DNA of 64,000 nt. Source: Legionellales bacterium (lineage in GTDB: Bacteria; Pseudomonadota; Gammaproteobacteria; JAHCLG01). This document shows positions 47,340 to 55,950 of this stretch, piece after piece (position 1 is the first letter of the stretch; the number at the start of each line of letters is the position of its first letter). The stretch spans positions 1 through 64,000 of the forward strand of contig JAHCLG010000007.1 of NCBI GenBank assembly GCA_026125385.1. The letters are read 5' to 3'. Made by a program: the position numbers and the translations under genes. The notes beneath the pieces are model-generated. The model searched no databases. It was not told where the DNA came from and saw only the letters and a program-made list of their open reading frames with translations.

Positions 47340-47435
47340 AACTCATTAAAAACCAGCACACATAGACAATTAAAATCATCTTCTAGAAAGTTCGGCTATA
47401 CTTTGTGAATAAACCTAAGCCGAAATAGCCCTATT

Positions 47436-48295
47436 ATGCCAAAATCGAGAATAGTTAGCTCACAAGCCGATGAGTTTTATGTTGCATATCTGCTTGTACC
47501 ACACAATCAGTTGCGCAATGTTGCTAATTATAAGTTGCGGATTAATCTAGAACATCTGGATTTTTGTCACCGTAAACAAGTGAACAAGATAACGAAAATA
47601 GTCAACAATCACTGATTCGACAGTTTTTACCGGCAATCAATCCACCTCTAGAAGTTAATAATGAATTAGCACAACTCAACTTGACACATCCCAACTCAAA
47701 CCAAGAGCATGATCCCACCTGTTCTAATAATCAATTGGAACAAATAAAAAATTTTGCTAATCCCATAATGGATTATACCAATTTTGATCAAGAAATTATT
47801 TGCTCTAATATTGCAAATATTTTTGCAGGAAAAAATTTAGTAGCATTCGCGCCTGATACATTCGATTTGTTTGTAAAATGTGTTGCTGAATTAGCTAGAA
47901 TTTTTCCGCAATGCGCATCGGAATATCTCGTGTCTAAGGATTATGGTATAAAAGTTTCCCCTCGTCTTGAAAGCTCTGGAAGAATAGATAATAGCAAAAT
48001 TCAAACTGGAGTAGATTTTCAAGTTACTCAAACACTGGAAACCGAGCAAGGCTCTGTAAAAGTGAGTTTGACTTTTTTTGGTAGGACTTTTTGGAAAGAG
48101 GATTCATGGAGCTTATTAACAGCAAATGAAAAAGCAATAGCTGGAAACAATAACTCTTTTATAAGAATAGCCTCTCCTAAAATTACTTATGATTTAAGCG
48201 ACATTGCCATCAATTACCGGGAAGAAGTAATAAAAAAATTAGGAATAGACATTACCGCAGATAGTGCACAATCACGCATTAACCTCGGACGATAA
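47436..48295 (+). pseudogene. Frameshifted orphan gene
   Basis: An ATG at 47436 opens a 58-codon frame (MPKSRIVSSQADEFYVAYLL...DFCHRKQVNKITK) ending at a TGA near 47612. From just after a stop at 47573 a second, overlapping frame continues without interruption (TSEQDNENSQQSLIRQFLPA...) through to 48295. It has good protein character but no credible start until a TTG at 47681 or an ATG further in. The simplest reading is one gene of about 285 codons split by a frameshift near 47570-47610. The C-terminal half includes CASEYLVSKDYGIKVSPRLESS and a beta-rich segment. No family is recognised. A TATACT box (47397-47402) lies upstream. A sequencing error is an alternative. Confidence 0.55.
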
Positions 48296-48299
48296 TACA

Positions 48300-48476
48300 A
48301 TCCGCCACAGGGCATAATTCTGACCGACAGCTTGCTATAACGTATGGTCTGACGAATCTGCACGAGTATATCTGCGATAGGTTGCATATAACGCGAATCA
48401 CAGGCCAGCCGTGAATCAGCACGATATCTTTACCATCACCAGATACTTCTTTATAACTAGTTTTTTTAAAATTGAT
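48300..48476 (-). pseudogene. Relic of an alpha/beta hydrolase N-terminus
   Basis: Translation of the minus strand gives SYKEVSGDGKDIVLIHGWP, the beta-3/oxyanion segment (HGWP) of an alpha/beta-hydrolase, then leaves frame. The next frame continues DSRYMQPIADILVQ, as such enzymes do. There is no start codon and no nucleophile region, so it is a decayed fragment. It begins right after the stop of the S41-like gene on the same strand. Confidence 0.6.
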
Positions 48477-48477
48477 T

Positions 48478-49989
48478 TTATCCTTGCTGAGTCACAAACG
48501 AGTTTAGTTTACCGGCTTGATACAGGTGCCAAATCCATTGTTGTAGCGCACCTGTGTCGCCCATATCACCTTCATACTCAAAAATCGGGTGAAGTGCTTT
48601 ACCATCAGCCATTTTTGGACTCTGGATTTGTCCTAAGGGATATACTATCGCCGCCACATTATCTTTGAAAACGTATACAGTGTTCCAAGTTGAATTGGTC
48701 ACAGGTGCTGTAGCTCGTCCTACTTGAATAACGCCGGGGATAGATTTCATGGCTAACACGAAACTATTACATTCACTGGCACAGCGACCGTCAGTTAACA
48801 AAATAACTTTTGCACTAACTGGATTAACCTGCGATTTAGAACCCGGTGACAAAATTTGATTTTGATAAATAAAACTTTTTTGATGTTCTTTTATTGCCTT
48901 ACTCATTCCTTCAATCATGCTATTAGGCGATTTTGTTTCAATAAAATGTTGTAAATTATTCTTACTCGCAAAAAAATTGATTTTTTGAACTTGATTCCAA
49001 TCAAATCGTTTACCTAAACTTCTTAAATAATTTTTGGTATATAAATGAGTAATAATAGGTTCCATGTAGATGGGATCGCCCCCCGTATTGCCACGTAAAT
49101 CAAAAACCAATAATTTTGCTTTTCTAAATTGGCTAATTTGATCGGCAATTTTTGTTAACCATTGATCACTGGTGCGACCATCTGTAGGTAGTCCCCATGC
49201 AAAAATAGGAATGGAAATCCAAACACTGTTTTCCTTAAATTTCGTAATGGTGAATTTAGGTACTTTACCAAAAGCGGCATCATCTATTTTTTCTGGAAAA
49301 TCTAACTTACCTAAGGATAACGGTGAAGGATTGCGTACGACTTGCCAAGATAAATGATAAATTTTGGTATGATCGTCATCTAAAAAAGTACATTTTTTTA
49401 ATTGATTAATAAATGGATTTTGATCCCAAATCAGTAATTGTGGAATATATTCTGACCAAGTCGCAGGATCATCTTTTTGCATGGGATAATAAGGTAAGAG
49501 TTGTTTCTCAATTAATTTTTCTACAGGTGTTTCGTCACAACTGATTAACGTCGCTCCAACAGCAGGAAGTGTTTGTTTGAAATTTGACGTTGTGTCACGA
49601 TAAACAACTTTAATTTGACCGTCTCTTTTGCCAATAATAAAACCAGGCCATTTTTCAGACGGATTAATGATTTTTAATAACGGAACAACTTCTGTGTGAT
49701 AATCTCGAAAACCATTCAAATAAAATCGTAAGGCGTAAATATAGCCAGAAAATGAGTTTATCTTAGGTACCATCGCCAAGACTTTCTCGTAACCTGCTTG
49801 TAACCAGTATCCATAATGAGTGTTTTTATCTTCTGTTTTTGGCACACTACTTAATAACCGTTCTCGCGTAATTGCTAAATCGTGATAGGCCATTATTTGC
49901 CAGGGAGATTTGGGATCGACGCTAGCATAAGTGATCACGGTCATCGCCAATAAAGATATTATAAAAATACTCAAGATCCCTGACTTCAT
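48478..49989 (-). CDS. S41-family peptidase-like protein
   Basis: A 503-residue protein with an N-terminal signal or anchor segment (GILSIFIISLLAMTVITYA), so it is probably exported. The C-terminal half has the tail-specific protease/S41 features LLVFDLRGNTGGDPIYMEP and VILLTDGRCASECNSFVLAMK; the serine in CASECN is the likely nucleophile. A PDZ-like segment around residues 125-165 is suggested by AVGATLISCDETPVEKLI. The family includes C-terminal processing proteases and tricorn-like peptidases. Fragments of an alpha/beta hydrolase lie just downstream and a thioesterase-like tail just upstream, with overlapping stop and start codons, so it may be a survivor of a larger operon. Confidence 0.8.
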   Translation of the reverse strand: MKSGILSIFIISLLAMTVITYASVDPKSPWQIMAYHDLAITRERLLSSVPKTEDKNTHYGYWLQAGYEKVLAMVPKINSFSGYIYALRFYLNGFRDYHTEVVPLLKIINPSEKWPGFIIGKRDGQIKVVYRDTTSNFKQTLPAVGATLISCDETPVEKLIEKQLLPYYPMQKDDPATWSEYIPQLLIWDQNPFINQLKKCTFLDDDHTKIYHLSWQVVRNPSPLSLGKLDFPEKIDDAAFGKVPKFTITKFKENSVWISIPIFAWGLPTDGRTSDQWLTKIADQISQFRKAKLLVFDLRGNTGGDPIYMEPIITHLYTKNYLRSLGKRFDWNQVQKINFFASKNNLQHFIETKSPNSMIEGMSKAIKEHQKSFIYQNQILSPGSKSQVNPVSAKVILLTDGRCASECNSFVLAMKSIPGVIQVGRATAPVTNSTWNTVYVFKDNVAAIVYPLGQIQSPKMADGKALHPIFEYEGDMGDTGALQQWIWHLYQAGKLNSFVTQQG

Positions 49990-50108
49990 ACCATGCTCCT
50001 TATGACGTTTTTTACATCTTGTATCAAAATAGTCTCTGAGGTTTCAATAAACATATGATCCCCATCATACATTTTTAATGAAAACTCCCTTGTGGTTCGA
50101 TTTTTCCA
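49986..50108 (-). pseudogene. Relic of a type II thioesterase C-terminus
   Basis: The minus-strand frame reads WKNRTTREFSLKMYDGDHMF followed by IETSETILIQDVKNVIRSMV and a stop. The FSLKMYDGDHMFIE segment resembles the catalytic-His region of GrsT-like thioesterases (pattern G-x-H-F-F). Upstream the frame breaks down. Its TGA overlaps the ATG of the S41-like gene (ATGA), typical of translationally coupled genes, so the original neighbour was probably an intact thioesterase. Confidence 0.5.
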
Positions 50109-50373
50109 AGATGATAAAGCTGAAATGCACCCATTTTACGTTGATTTTTAAAGACCATCGTCATACTTCGAGAAGACCACATCAAAATGCCACTATCCAG
50201 TGCGCCGGGGCGAAGTCATCCTCTGACGATAAAAACCATCCCAGTTGAATCCATTTGAAAGCATCATTTATCTTATCTATTTAGCCTCTTTTATGGCGGC
50301 TTAACCGATTATTTATAATGTACCTTATCTGACAACTCTTTGTAAATTAATATAATATTGATAAATTTAGTGT

Positions 50374-50505
50374 CTATTGAAGTGGGGTAAGATCAGACGC
50401 AACATAATCGCGTTTTACCTCAGGCGCATCCGGCTCTCTACCTGGGAAATGCTCTTGCATCTGGATGCCCCCTTTGATCTCATCAGGCTTTAGTTGATTG
50501 CCTTC
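50374..50505 (-). pseudogene. C-terminal coding fragment of unknown gene
   Basis: On the minus strand 43 codons read EGNQLKPDEIKGGIQMQEHF followed by PGREPDAPEVKRDYVASDLTPLQ and a TAG. Codon use and composition look protein-coding. The fragment is cut at its 5' side exactly where the hairpin element begins (50506), as if truncated by it. I cannot name the parent family. Confidence 0.45.
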
Positions 50506-50555
50506 TATACCGCTCGCCAATCAAGATGCGGGATAAAAAGATGGCGAGCGGTATA
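50506..50555. repeat. Hairpin element family 2, full copy
   Basis: TATACCGCTCGCCA and TGGCGAGCGGTATA are perfect 14-bp inverted arms around ATCAAGATGCGGG-type sequence. A following flank (TTCTTTCGATGATGAGCG plus a GCACGAGC/GTTCGTGC stem) is shared with 40975-41011. Confidence 0.85.
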
Positions 50556-51031
50556 TTCTTTCGATGATGAGCGGCACGAGCAAAGTTCGTGCTCGCTCAC
50601 CAAGAGGGAAAATCGCATTTGCCCGCTTGGAAACCCCATCGCGATGATTGATTAAGCGAATAAAATACTTATAAACCAAGCATATCATGCCGATAAAGCT
50701 TAAATAATGCTGTGTTAGAAGGTTAATATCTCAAAAGTCAAGATGTTTATGCTATAGAAAGAAGGAAATATTCTTAGCCGAATAAGCTCACCACAGACTC
50801 CTGTGAATATGTTTAAACGTTCTCATAAATACAATACCCAATTTATGGTGAGGAATATTTCTTTGTGATTTTGCTGATTTTGTATTACTATGTTGTACTA
50901 ATGAAGCATCTTGATTTTTAAGTTGTTAAGAATAACTTAGCGTGTTTTTAGTGAACTCAAACACAAGAAAAAATACGCACATAAATCATGCTTCAGATCA
51001 AAAAAACTTAATGCTTATACTAAATTTAAAG

Positions 51032-51769
51032 ATGAACAATATGAAAAGTATATCTACACCACCGGTCCAAGAAAATTCGCTAAGTTCCCTACCGCCCACT
51101 AATTCTATTTGGGCAAACAAAGATAATATTGCGTTTTATGATGATATTGAAATCGAAACGTTGAAAAATTTAGCCCAACAAGGAGGAATAGCGGATGGAT
51201 ATGACGTTAACCTTATTTTCGATCACATCAAAAATACTAAAAAAATTCTTGAGGTAGGGGCAGGTTACGGGCGTGTCATTAGTTTTCTTTTAAAACATCA
51301 TTATTATGGCCGTATTGTAGCTGTTGAAAAAAGTCAACGCATGTGTGAAATTCTTAAGAGTCAATTCAACTCGATTATCAAACTCTATCATACTGATATT
51401 TTACTATTTCAAACCAAGGAAAAATTTGATGTTATTTTATGGTTGTGGTCTGGGATCTGCGACTTCAATAAATATGAACAACCTCTGATTATTAAATCGT
51501 TAGTGAAAAAATTAGAAAGCGGTGGGAAATTAATTATTGACTCACTTTCCCCTACTCATACACCTGTGAGTAGTGAAAATAATCAGGAGGCATTGTTAAA
51601 TCGAGATCATCTTATTAAAGTCAATAATGAAGTGAGTGTTCATGCCTACTTACCCACCCCTCAAGAAATCACTTCCTATGCTGAGCAACTGGCTGTTAAT
51701 AGCATTGAACACATGCCCTACATTACACCAACACAGCGAAACAGAAATCTCTATATAATTCAAAAATAA
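51032..51769 (+). CDS. Class I SAM-dependent methyltransferase
   Basis: The Rossmann-fold methyltransferase signature KILEVGAGYGRVISFLL (motif I, about residues 71-87) is followed by the acidic motif II in IVAVEKSQRMCE and by FDVILWLWSGICDF, then LIIDSLSP near the post-IV region. The substrate is not evident. The frame is open back to a GTG at 50942; ATG 51011, 51032 and 51041 are all possible and none has a strong ribosome site. I chose 51032 because the preceding residues look non-conserved. It stands alone between repeat-rich stretches and may be accessory. Confidence 0.8.
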   Translation: MNNMKSISTPPVQENSLSSLPPTNSIWANKDNIAFYDDIEIETLKNLAQQGGIADGYDVNLIFDHIKNTKKILEVGAGYGRVISFLLKHHYYGRIVAVEKSQRMCEILKSQFNSIIKLYHTDILLFQTKEKFDVILWLWSGICDFNKYEQPLIIKSLVKKLESGGKLIIDSLSPTHTPVSSENNQEALLNRDHLIKVNNEVSVHAYLPTPQEITSYAEQLAVNSIEHMPYITPTQRNRNLYIIQK

Positions 51770-51797
51770 AAATGTGTGGTTAAATTAACTCAGTTTA

Positions 51798-51845
51798 GAG
51801 TGTATTGAAAATTCGCTATAGTGAGATATAACCAAGTGATTTTTT
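51798..51845. repeat. Short dispersed repeat family 3, copy b
   Basis: GAGTGTATTGAAAATTCGCTATAGTGAGATATA and the following GTGATTTTTTTAC align with 40751-40798. Confidence 0.5.
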
Positions 51846-51950
51846 TACGTATCATAGCAGCTTTCAGCCAGTAAAATGAGCAAGAGAGTAAAAAAATCAA
51901 CGAGATTCTGTCAGCAGAATAGCATTATCAGGGCGCGCTAATTTTATTAG

Positions 51951-51999
51951 AACTTGAGTTTTAAGCATTAGCACACCGTTTATACTCAGTAAACAAATA
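51951..51999. repeat. Partial hairpin element family 1 (left end)
   Basis: AACTTGAGTTTTAAGC matches the left arm of the family 1 elements; a TATACTCAG end follows. The right arm is not found nearby. Confidence 0.35.
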
Positions 52000-52028
52000 G
52001 CGAAACACACACATCAATTAAACATATC

Positions 52029-53366
52029 CTAGCCATTATTTATTTTTTTCTGGATTTTCACACATCCTTTTACAAAAGAACTTGAATTGGGAAATTTATC
52101 GTTCTTAAATTTATCCAAGCAAAAGCGTTTATCGGTTAATGGCATATCTTGACTTTCTAATAACCCTCGATAATCGCTAACATCATTATGATAATAATTA
52201 AACTCGGCGAGTTCAGTTAAATCGTGTAAAGGGGTAGTTTCAAGCGCAAAATTACCTTCACGAATTTCATTTAAATATTTATCCATGAGTAATTTGGTGC
52301 TGTATAATTCAGAGATAACGGTTTGCCTTTCACTGGATTTCATAGCAAATTCATAGGCAATGGGAAATTGCAAACCATAATACACAGGCTCGCTATCTTC
52401 ACTATACAAATCAAATAATTTTGGATGCATAATAATTGGCGCATATTCTTGCAAATGATAATCTTCAATATAGGCGGTTTGGATGAGTTCAATAGGACCA
52501 GAGGTATCATCCACTGCCGGTGCAAATCCTGGAGTGGCACCAGCAGCAATACCCAATAAATATTTAATAATGTTAGCAATATAAGCGTTAGGTCTAATCA
52601 TGCGCCGCTGCTGGATTAGCGATAGAACTATATTCCAAATAAATTCGCTACGCCAAAAATCACTACTTTCCCAAGATTGTTTTAAAATAAAATAATTGAA
52701 CGGCTCCCATGCTGAGTCATCAAGGTGCTCAAACCATGGACTGGTAAAAAATAATAACTCTGTGTACCATTTGTCTTGAACGTGAGGAGATTGGGCGATT
52801 TGTTTGAAAATATACCAATGATCCATCAATTGTTTAGGCACATCCGCCGTAATTCTCCAACGTTTAATTAAATTAGTGTGCTGAACTGCTTTTTGAATTT
52901 TAGGCAACATAAAGATCGAACGCGCCCCAGCCGTCATGTCCCAAATAAACTTAGGATGATGAGTATGTTTTTTTTTAGTGACACGCCATGCGCCAAACAC
53001 TTTACCTGAGTGAATTAAACTATAAAGAGGGATTACTCGATCTTCAAAACTTAAAAACAATTCCACCGAATTATTTAAAATAGCCGTAACCGGATTTGAA
53101 TATAAGTTATAATCTAATTTACTCCGAATTTCTGGGGGAAAATCTGTTAATGGTTTTAACTCTCCATTATCTTTCGGTAAATAAAATATCCCATGCTTAA
53201 GAATATTCATCCCATAATAATAACGCACCTTAAAAAAAGTGTGCTCCCTACTTGGTCCTATTTTGTCGATAATGTTGGTTAATTCGGGTTGTAATTTATG
53301 CAAGGATGGCCTTGCCTCATCCCAAGTTATTTCTTGGATAAATTTATTATGATATATCTCTGTCAT
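52029..53366 (-). CDS. Orphan protein of 445 residues
   Basis: No family is recognised. The product is soluble-looking, rich in aromatic residues (WRSEFIWNIVLSLIQQRRMIRPNAYIANIIKYLLGIAAGATPGFAPAVDD), with no signal peptide. The GATPGFAPAVDDTSGPIE segment near residues 283-300 looks like a conserved loop and could be an active site or nucleotide-contact region, but this is a guess. The frame is long and undisturbed with a clear ATG start (MTEIYHNKF). It lies between a methyltransferase and a divergent peptide transporter. Confidence 0.75.
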   Translation of the reverse strand: MTEIYHNKFIQEITWDEARPSLHKLQPELTNIIDKIGPSREHTFFKVRYYYGMNILKHGIFYLPKDNGELKPLTDFPPEIRSKLDYNLYSNPVTAILNNSVELFLSFEDRVIPLYSLIHSGKVFGAWRVTKKKHTHHPKFIWDMTAGARSIFMLPKIQKAVQHTNLIKRWRITADVPKQLMDHWYIFKQIAQSPHVQDKWYTELLFFTSPWFEHLDDSAWEPFNYFILKQSWESSDFWRSEFIWNIVLSLIQQRRMIRPNAYIANIIKYLLGIAAGATPGFAPAVDDTSGPIELIQTAYIEDYHLQEYAPIIMHPKLFDLYSEDSEPVYYGLQFPIAYEFAMKSSERQTVISELYSTKLLMDKYLNEIREGNFALETTPLHDLTELAEFNYYHNDVSDYRGLLESQDMPLTDKRFCLDKFKNDKFPNSSSFVKGCVKIQKKINNG

Positions 53367-53556
53367 TTAACTACTCGATGAATCCCTGCTAAAAATCCTA
53401 CATGATGTTTTTCACTGCAAAGTATACCTATTTTGACTGCAAATGAAAATGATCTTAATCAACCAATAAAATCACCCCCAGCAAACCTGTACTTGCTTGA
53501 CTCTGGCATTAGCCTTAGACTTACTCTCAGAAATAGCGCAACCTACAGAAGGTTTT

Positions 53557-54951
53557 ATGGTAAACAAACATAGCATCGTCAATGCCTTGTTAATCCTAGG
53601 TAATTTTTGGATTACTTTTGCCTACTACGGTATTCAAACCGTGCTGGTTCTATATCTCAATCACGTATTTCATTTTTCAAATCAGGACAGCATTTTATTA
53701 TACGGTGCCTATGTCGCTATCATTTACACCATGCCTATTCTCGGCGGAATTGCCGCCGATCAAGTGTTGGGAATTAAAATGGCATTGCTGTTGGGGCTTG
53801 GTTTAACTGTGCTTGGCAATATCATTATGCTCTCGTATCATTATTACTGCTTCACCTTGGGCTTAACACTTTTTATTGTTGGCATGGGTTTTTTTAAAAG
53901 CAGTTCTTCACGATTATTAGGAATATTACAAGAGTTAAAAGTTGCCAAAGCAAATAAAGAACTAACTTACACTATCTTATATCTCACCATTAATGTTGGA
54001 GGTTCATTAAGCCCGCTACTCTATAGCTTGGCTATTTATTACCACGATTGGAATATCTGTTTTTTAATGAATGGTATTGGTTTATTAATAACACTTATAG
54101 CTCTATTGCCTTTCTTACACTTTATTAAATTAAATGAACCCATTTTTGCTTTCTCGCGAAAAGTATCTTTTCTCGGGTTAATTGGCTTGCTCATTTTTTT
54201 CTTAAGCGTTTTATTGAATACCCTTTGGCTTATTACTCCCATTATCTTACTATTATTTTTGCTAGCGCTGATCTATTTAGGCTGGATAGTTTTTCAACAT
54301 TATCAGCAAGAGCGGAAACATATTGTTGCAATATTAATTTTATGTTTTTTAGGTATGATTTATTACACGGCGGCTTTTCAAATTGGCATCACCATTACCT
54401 TATTTATTAGTAACAAAATTCAAACGGGGATCATTCACACTAAATTATCCGCCAATGCCTTTAGCGCTCTCTATTGCGCCTTTGTTATTTTTTCTGCACC
54501 TTTATTAAATTATCTGTGGAAATATTACGAAAAACGTCAATGCCCTATTTCTATTATCCATAAATTTAATTTTGGTTTAATCTGTGCAAGTTTAGGCATT
54601 TTTTGTTTCGCACTTGCCGCTTCCCTGCCCTATGTAATTAGCTTTATTTTATTCGGCATCTTTTTGCTGGGCATGGGAGAACTCGCGATTACTCCTATCA
54701 TGCTCGCTACCATTAGTGATATTGCCCCCAAAAATGTTACTAGCATTATGATGGGAGCGTGGTATTTATTTATGGCATTTGGTGGATATTTAAGTAGTTT
54801 ATTGGCCAATGGTTCACATTTAGTGATCAATCATTTCCATTTAGAAACGCATTATTATGCCAATTCATTTTTGCTCATCGCCAGCTTTATTACATTAATT
54901 ACACTGGTAGCCTTTGGATTTAATAAAAAAATCACGCATTTGATTGAATAA
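53557..54951 (+). CDS. POT-family proton-dependent oligopeptide transporter
   Basis: Imports di- and tripeptides with protons. The 464-residue product has about 12-14 transmembrane segments and the POT layout at the N-terminus (WITFAYYGIQTVLVLYLNHVF; then IYTMPILGGIAADQVLGIKMALLLG, the family G-G-x-x-A-D-x-x-x-G motif). It also has the characteristic late motif around LGMGELAITPIMLATISDIAPK. The ATG at 53557 has AGAAGG upstream; a TTG 60 bp earlier is less likely. Peptide import would suit an amino-acid-using intracellular or amoeba-associated life. Confidence 0.9.
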   Translation: MVNKHSIVNALLILGNFWITFAYYGIQTVLVLYLNHVFHFSNQDSILLYGAYVAIIYTMPILGGIAADQVLGIKMALLLGLGLTVLGNIIMLSYHYYCFTLGLTLFIVGMGFFKSSSSRLLGILQELKVAKANKELTYTILYLTINVGGSLSPLLYSLAIYYHDWNICFLMNGIGLLITLIALLPFLHFIKLNEPIFAFSRKVSFLGLIGLLIFFLSVLLNTLWLITPIILLLFLLALIYLGWIVFQHYQQERKHIVAILILCFLGMIYYTAAFQIGITITLFISNKIQTGIIHTKLSANAFSALYCAFVIFSAPLLNYLWKYYEKRQCPISIIHKFNFGLICASLGIFCFALAASLPYVISFILFGIFLLGMGELAITPIMLATISDIAPKNVTSIMMGAWYLFMAFGGYLSSLLANGSHLVINHFHLETHYYANSFLLIASFITLITLVAFGFNKKITHLIE

Positions 54952-54990
54952 AAATAGCCTCCATAGGCTTACATTATTAGTGAGGCACTA

Positions 54991-55098
54991 AGTATAAAAA
55001 TACTCAAAAGCGTATACTGAATATATCTTTTGCAGCGTTAGCGCGACGCCAAAACCTAAAATTTTTATCTCTTGCAATATCAGCTATACTTAGTTAAA
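54991..55098. repeat. Possible decayed hairpin element family 1
   Basis: GCGTTAGCGCGACGCCAAAACCTAAAAT resembles the right half of the family 1 elements, and TATACTGAATATATC the centre. TATACTTAG marks an end. The match is weak and partial. Confidence 0.3.
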
Positions 55099-55131
55099 TC
55101 TACTGATAAAACGTGATCAAAGGACTGAATC

Positions 55132-55350
55132 ATGCTTACAATTATTCCGGCTATTTTTGCCATATTTGCCTTAATTGTATTTAATTCACGCACGCGTTTA
55201 TTATGTTATCCTCTAGTAATTTTTTGCATTTTGGCAGAAATTGCAGAGCCTATTGATATCACGGCCATGAGTATTTGCCTCATCAGTTTTTTAATGATGT
55301 TGGGCGTGGATATATGGCAACGGCGTCGTGTCGTTAAAGCAAAACATTAA
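55132..55350 (+). CDS. Small two-helix membrane protein
   Basis: A 72-residue protein with two hydrophobic segments (about 2-20 and 26-62, partly broken by EIAEPIDIT) and a basic C-terminus WQRRRVVKAKH. AAAGGA eight bases before the ATG supports translation. Function unknown. Its stop overlaps the stop of the convergent pseudopilin gene by 4 bp. Confidence 0.55.
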   Translation: MLTIIPAIFAIFALIVFNSRTRLLCYPLVIFCILAEIAEPIDITAMSICLISFLMMLGVDIWQRRRVVKAKH

Positions 55351-55880
55351 CTGCAATTACTCAGTGCCACCGAGGTTCTACCACTTGGCGTAATGGATAC
55401 AATCCGCCCATTTTGCCCTACACAGCCTGGCGCTTGAAAGGTAAAATCGACAGTGCCTGCGGTTGGAAAGCCATCGCGATCGTAAGTAATGCGGCGAGCT
55501 GTCGATTGGACTAAGGCAGTGGTACTCAATCCTGGGCGAATTTTTAATACATCACCCGCGGCTGCCACTTGGCCACTGCTTGTGGCGTCGATAAAGATAA
55601 GCCAACCATTACTCCAACTTTCGTCAATCAAATAATTACCATCCTCGACACATAGACCAAAATTATTGGGATCGGCTGCGCACAAGGAAACGGGTACCCC
55701 CCGCTTAATGGCCTCATAACGCGCGTACTGGGCCATGGTGACAAATTCCTTAGCTGCCATGTAAGAACGGTTATTTTGCAACGTTGAACGCATCGCCGGC
55801 ACACCGGCAGCCAAGAGAATGCCGGCAATGGTAACCGTGACCAACGCTTCGAGTAATGTAAAACCTTTACAAAATTTCAT
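55347..55880 (-). CDS. GspH/FimT-family type IV pseudopilin
   Basis: A 177-residue prepilin-like minor pilin. The N-terminus MKFCKG-FTLLEALVTVTIAGILLAAGVPAM has the prepilin peptidase site G6/F7 with Glu at +5 and the hydrophobic helix that packs in pilus cores. The C-terminal part has a GspH/FimT beta region (SWSNGWLIFIDA; RRITYDRDGFPTAGTVDFTF) with paired cysteines near the end. The longer open frame to 55970 is rejected because the signal would be internal. The gene lies downstream of a second pseudopilin and pilR/pilS. Confidence 0.88.
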   Translation of the reverse strand: MKFCKGFTLLEALVTVTIAGILLAAGVPAMRSTLQNNRSYMAAKEFVTMAQYARYEAIKRGVPVSLCAADPNNFGLCVEDGNYLIDESWSNGWLIFIDATSSGQVAAAGDVLKIRPGLSTTALVQSTARRITYDRDGFPTAGTVDFTFQAPGCVGQNGRIVSITPSGRTSVALSNCS

Positions 55881-55950
55881 CTTCACTGGTTTTTTCGAAA
55901 TAAGGGATAAGAGTATCTTTAAGTATAGACTATATATGCTATTTGTAAGA

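Larger units (their letters stand above)
50109..50941. other. Degenerate intergenic stretch with relics and repeats
   Basis: More than 800 bp without an intact gene. Minus-strand frames near 50110-50260 look like broken coding sequence (GILMWSSRSMTMVF). A second relic is at 50374-50505 and a perfect hairpin element at 50506-50555, with its flank to about 50620. The remainder to 50941 is AT-rich and nothing is recognised. Confidence 0.6.

Noticed and set aside
47132-47359. 75-codon minus-strand frame containing GERGIRTLDTLLTYT
   Set aside because: It is the antisense translation of tRNA-Ser, a well-known false ORF.
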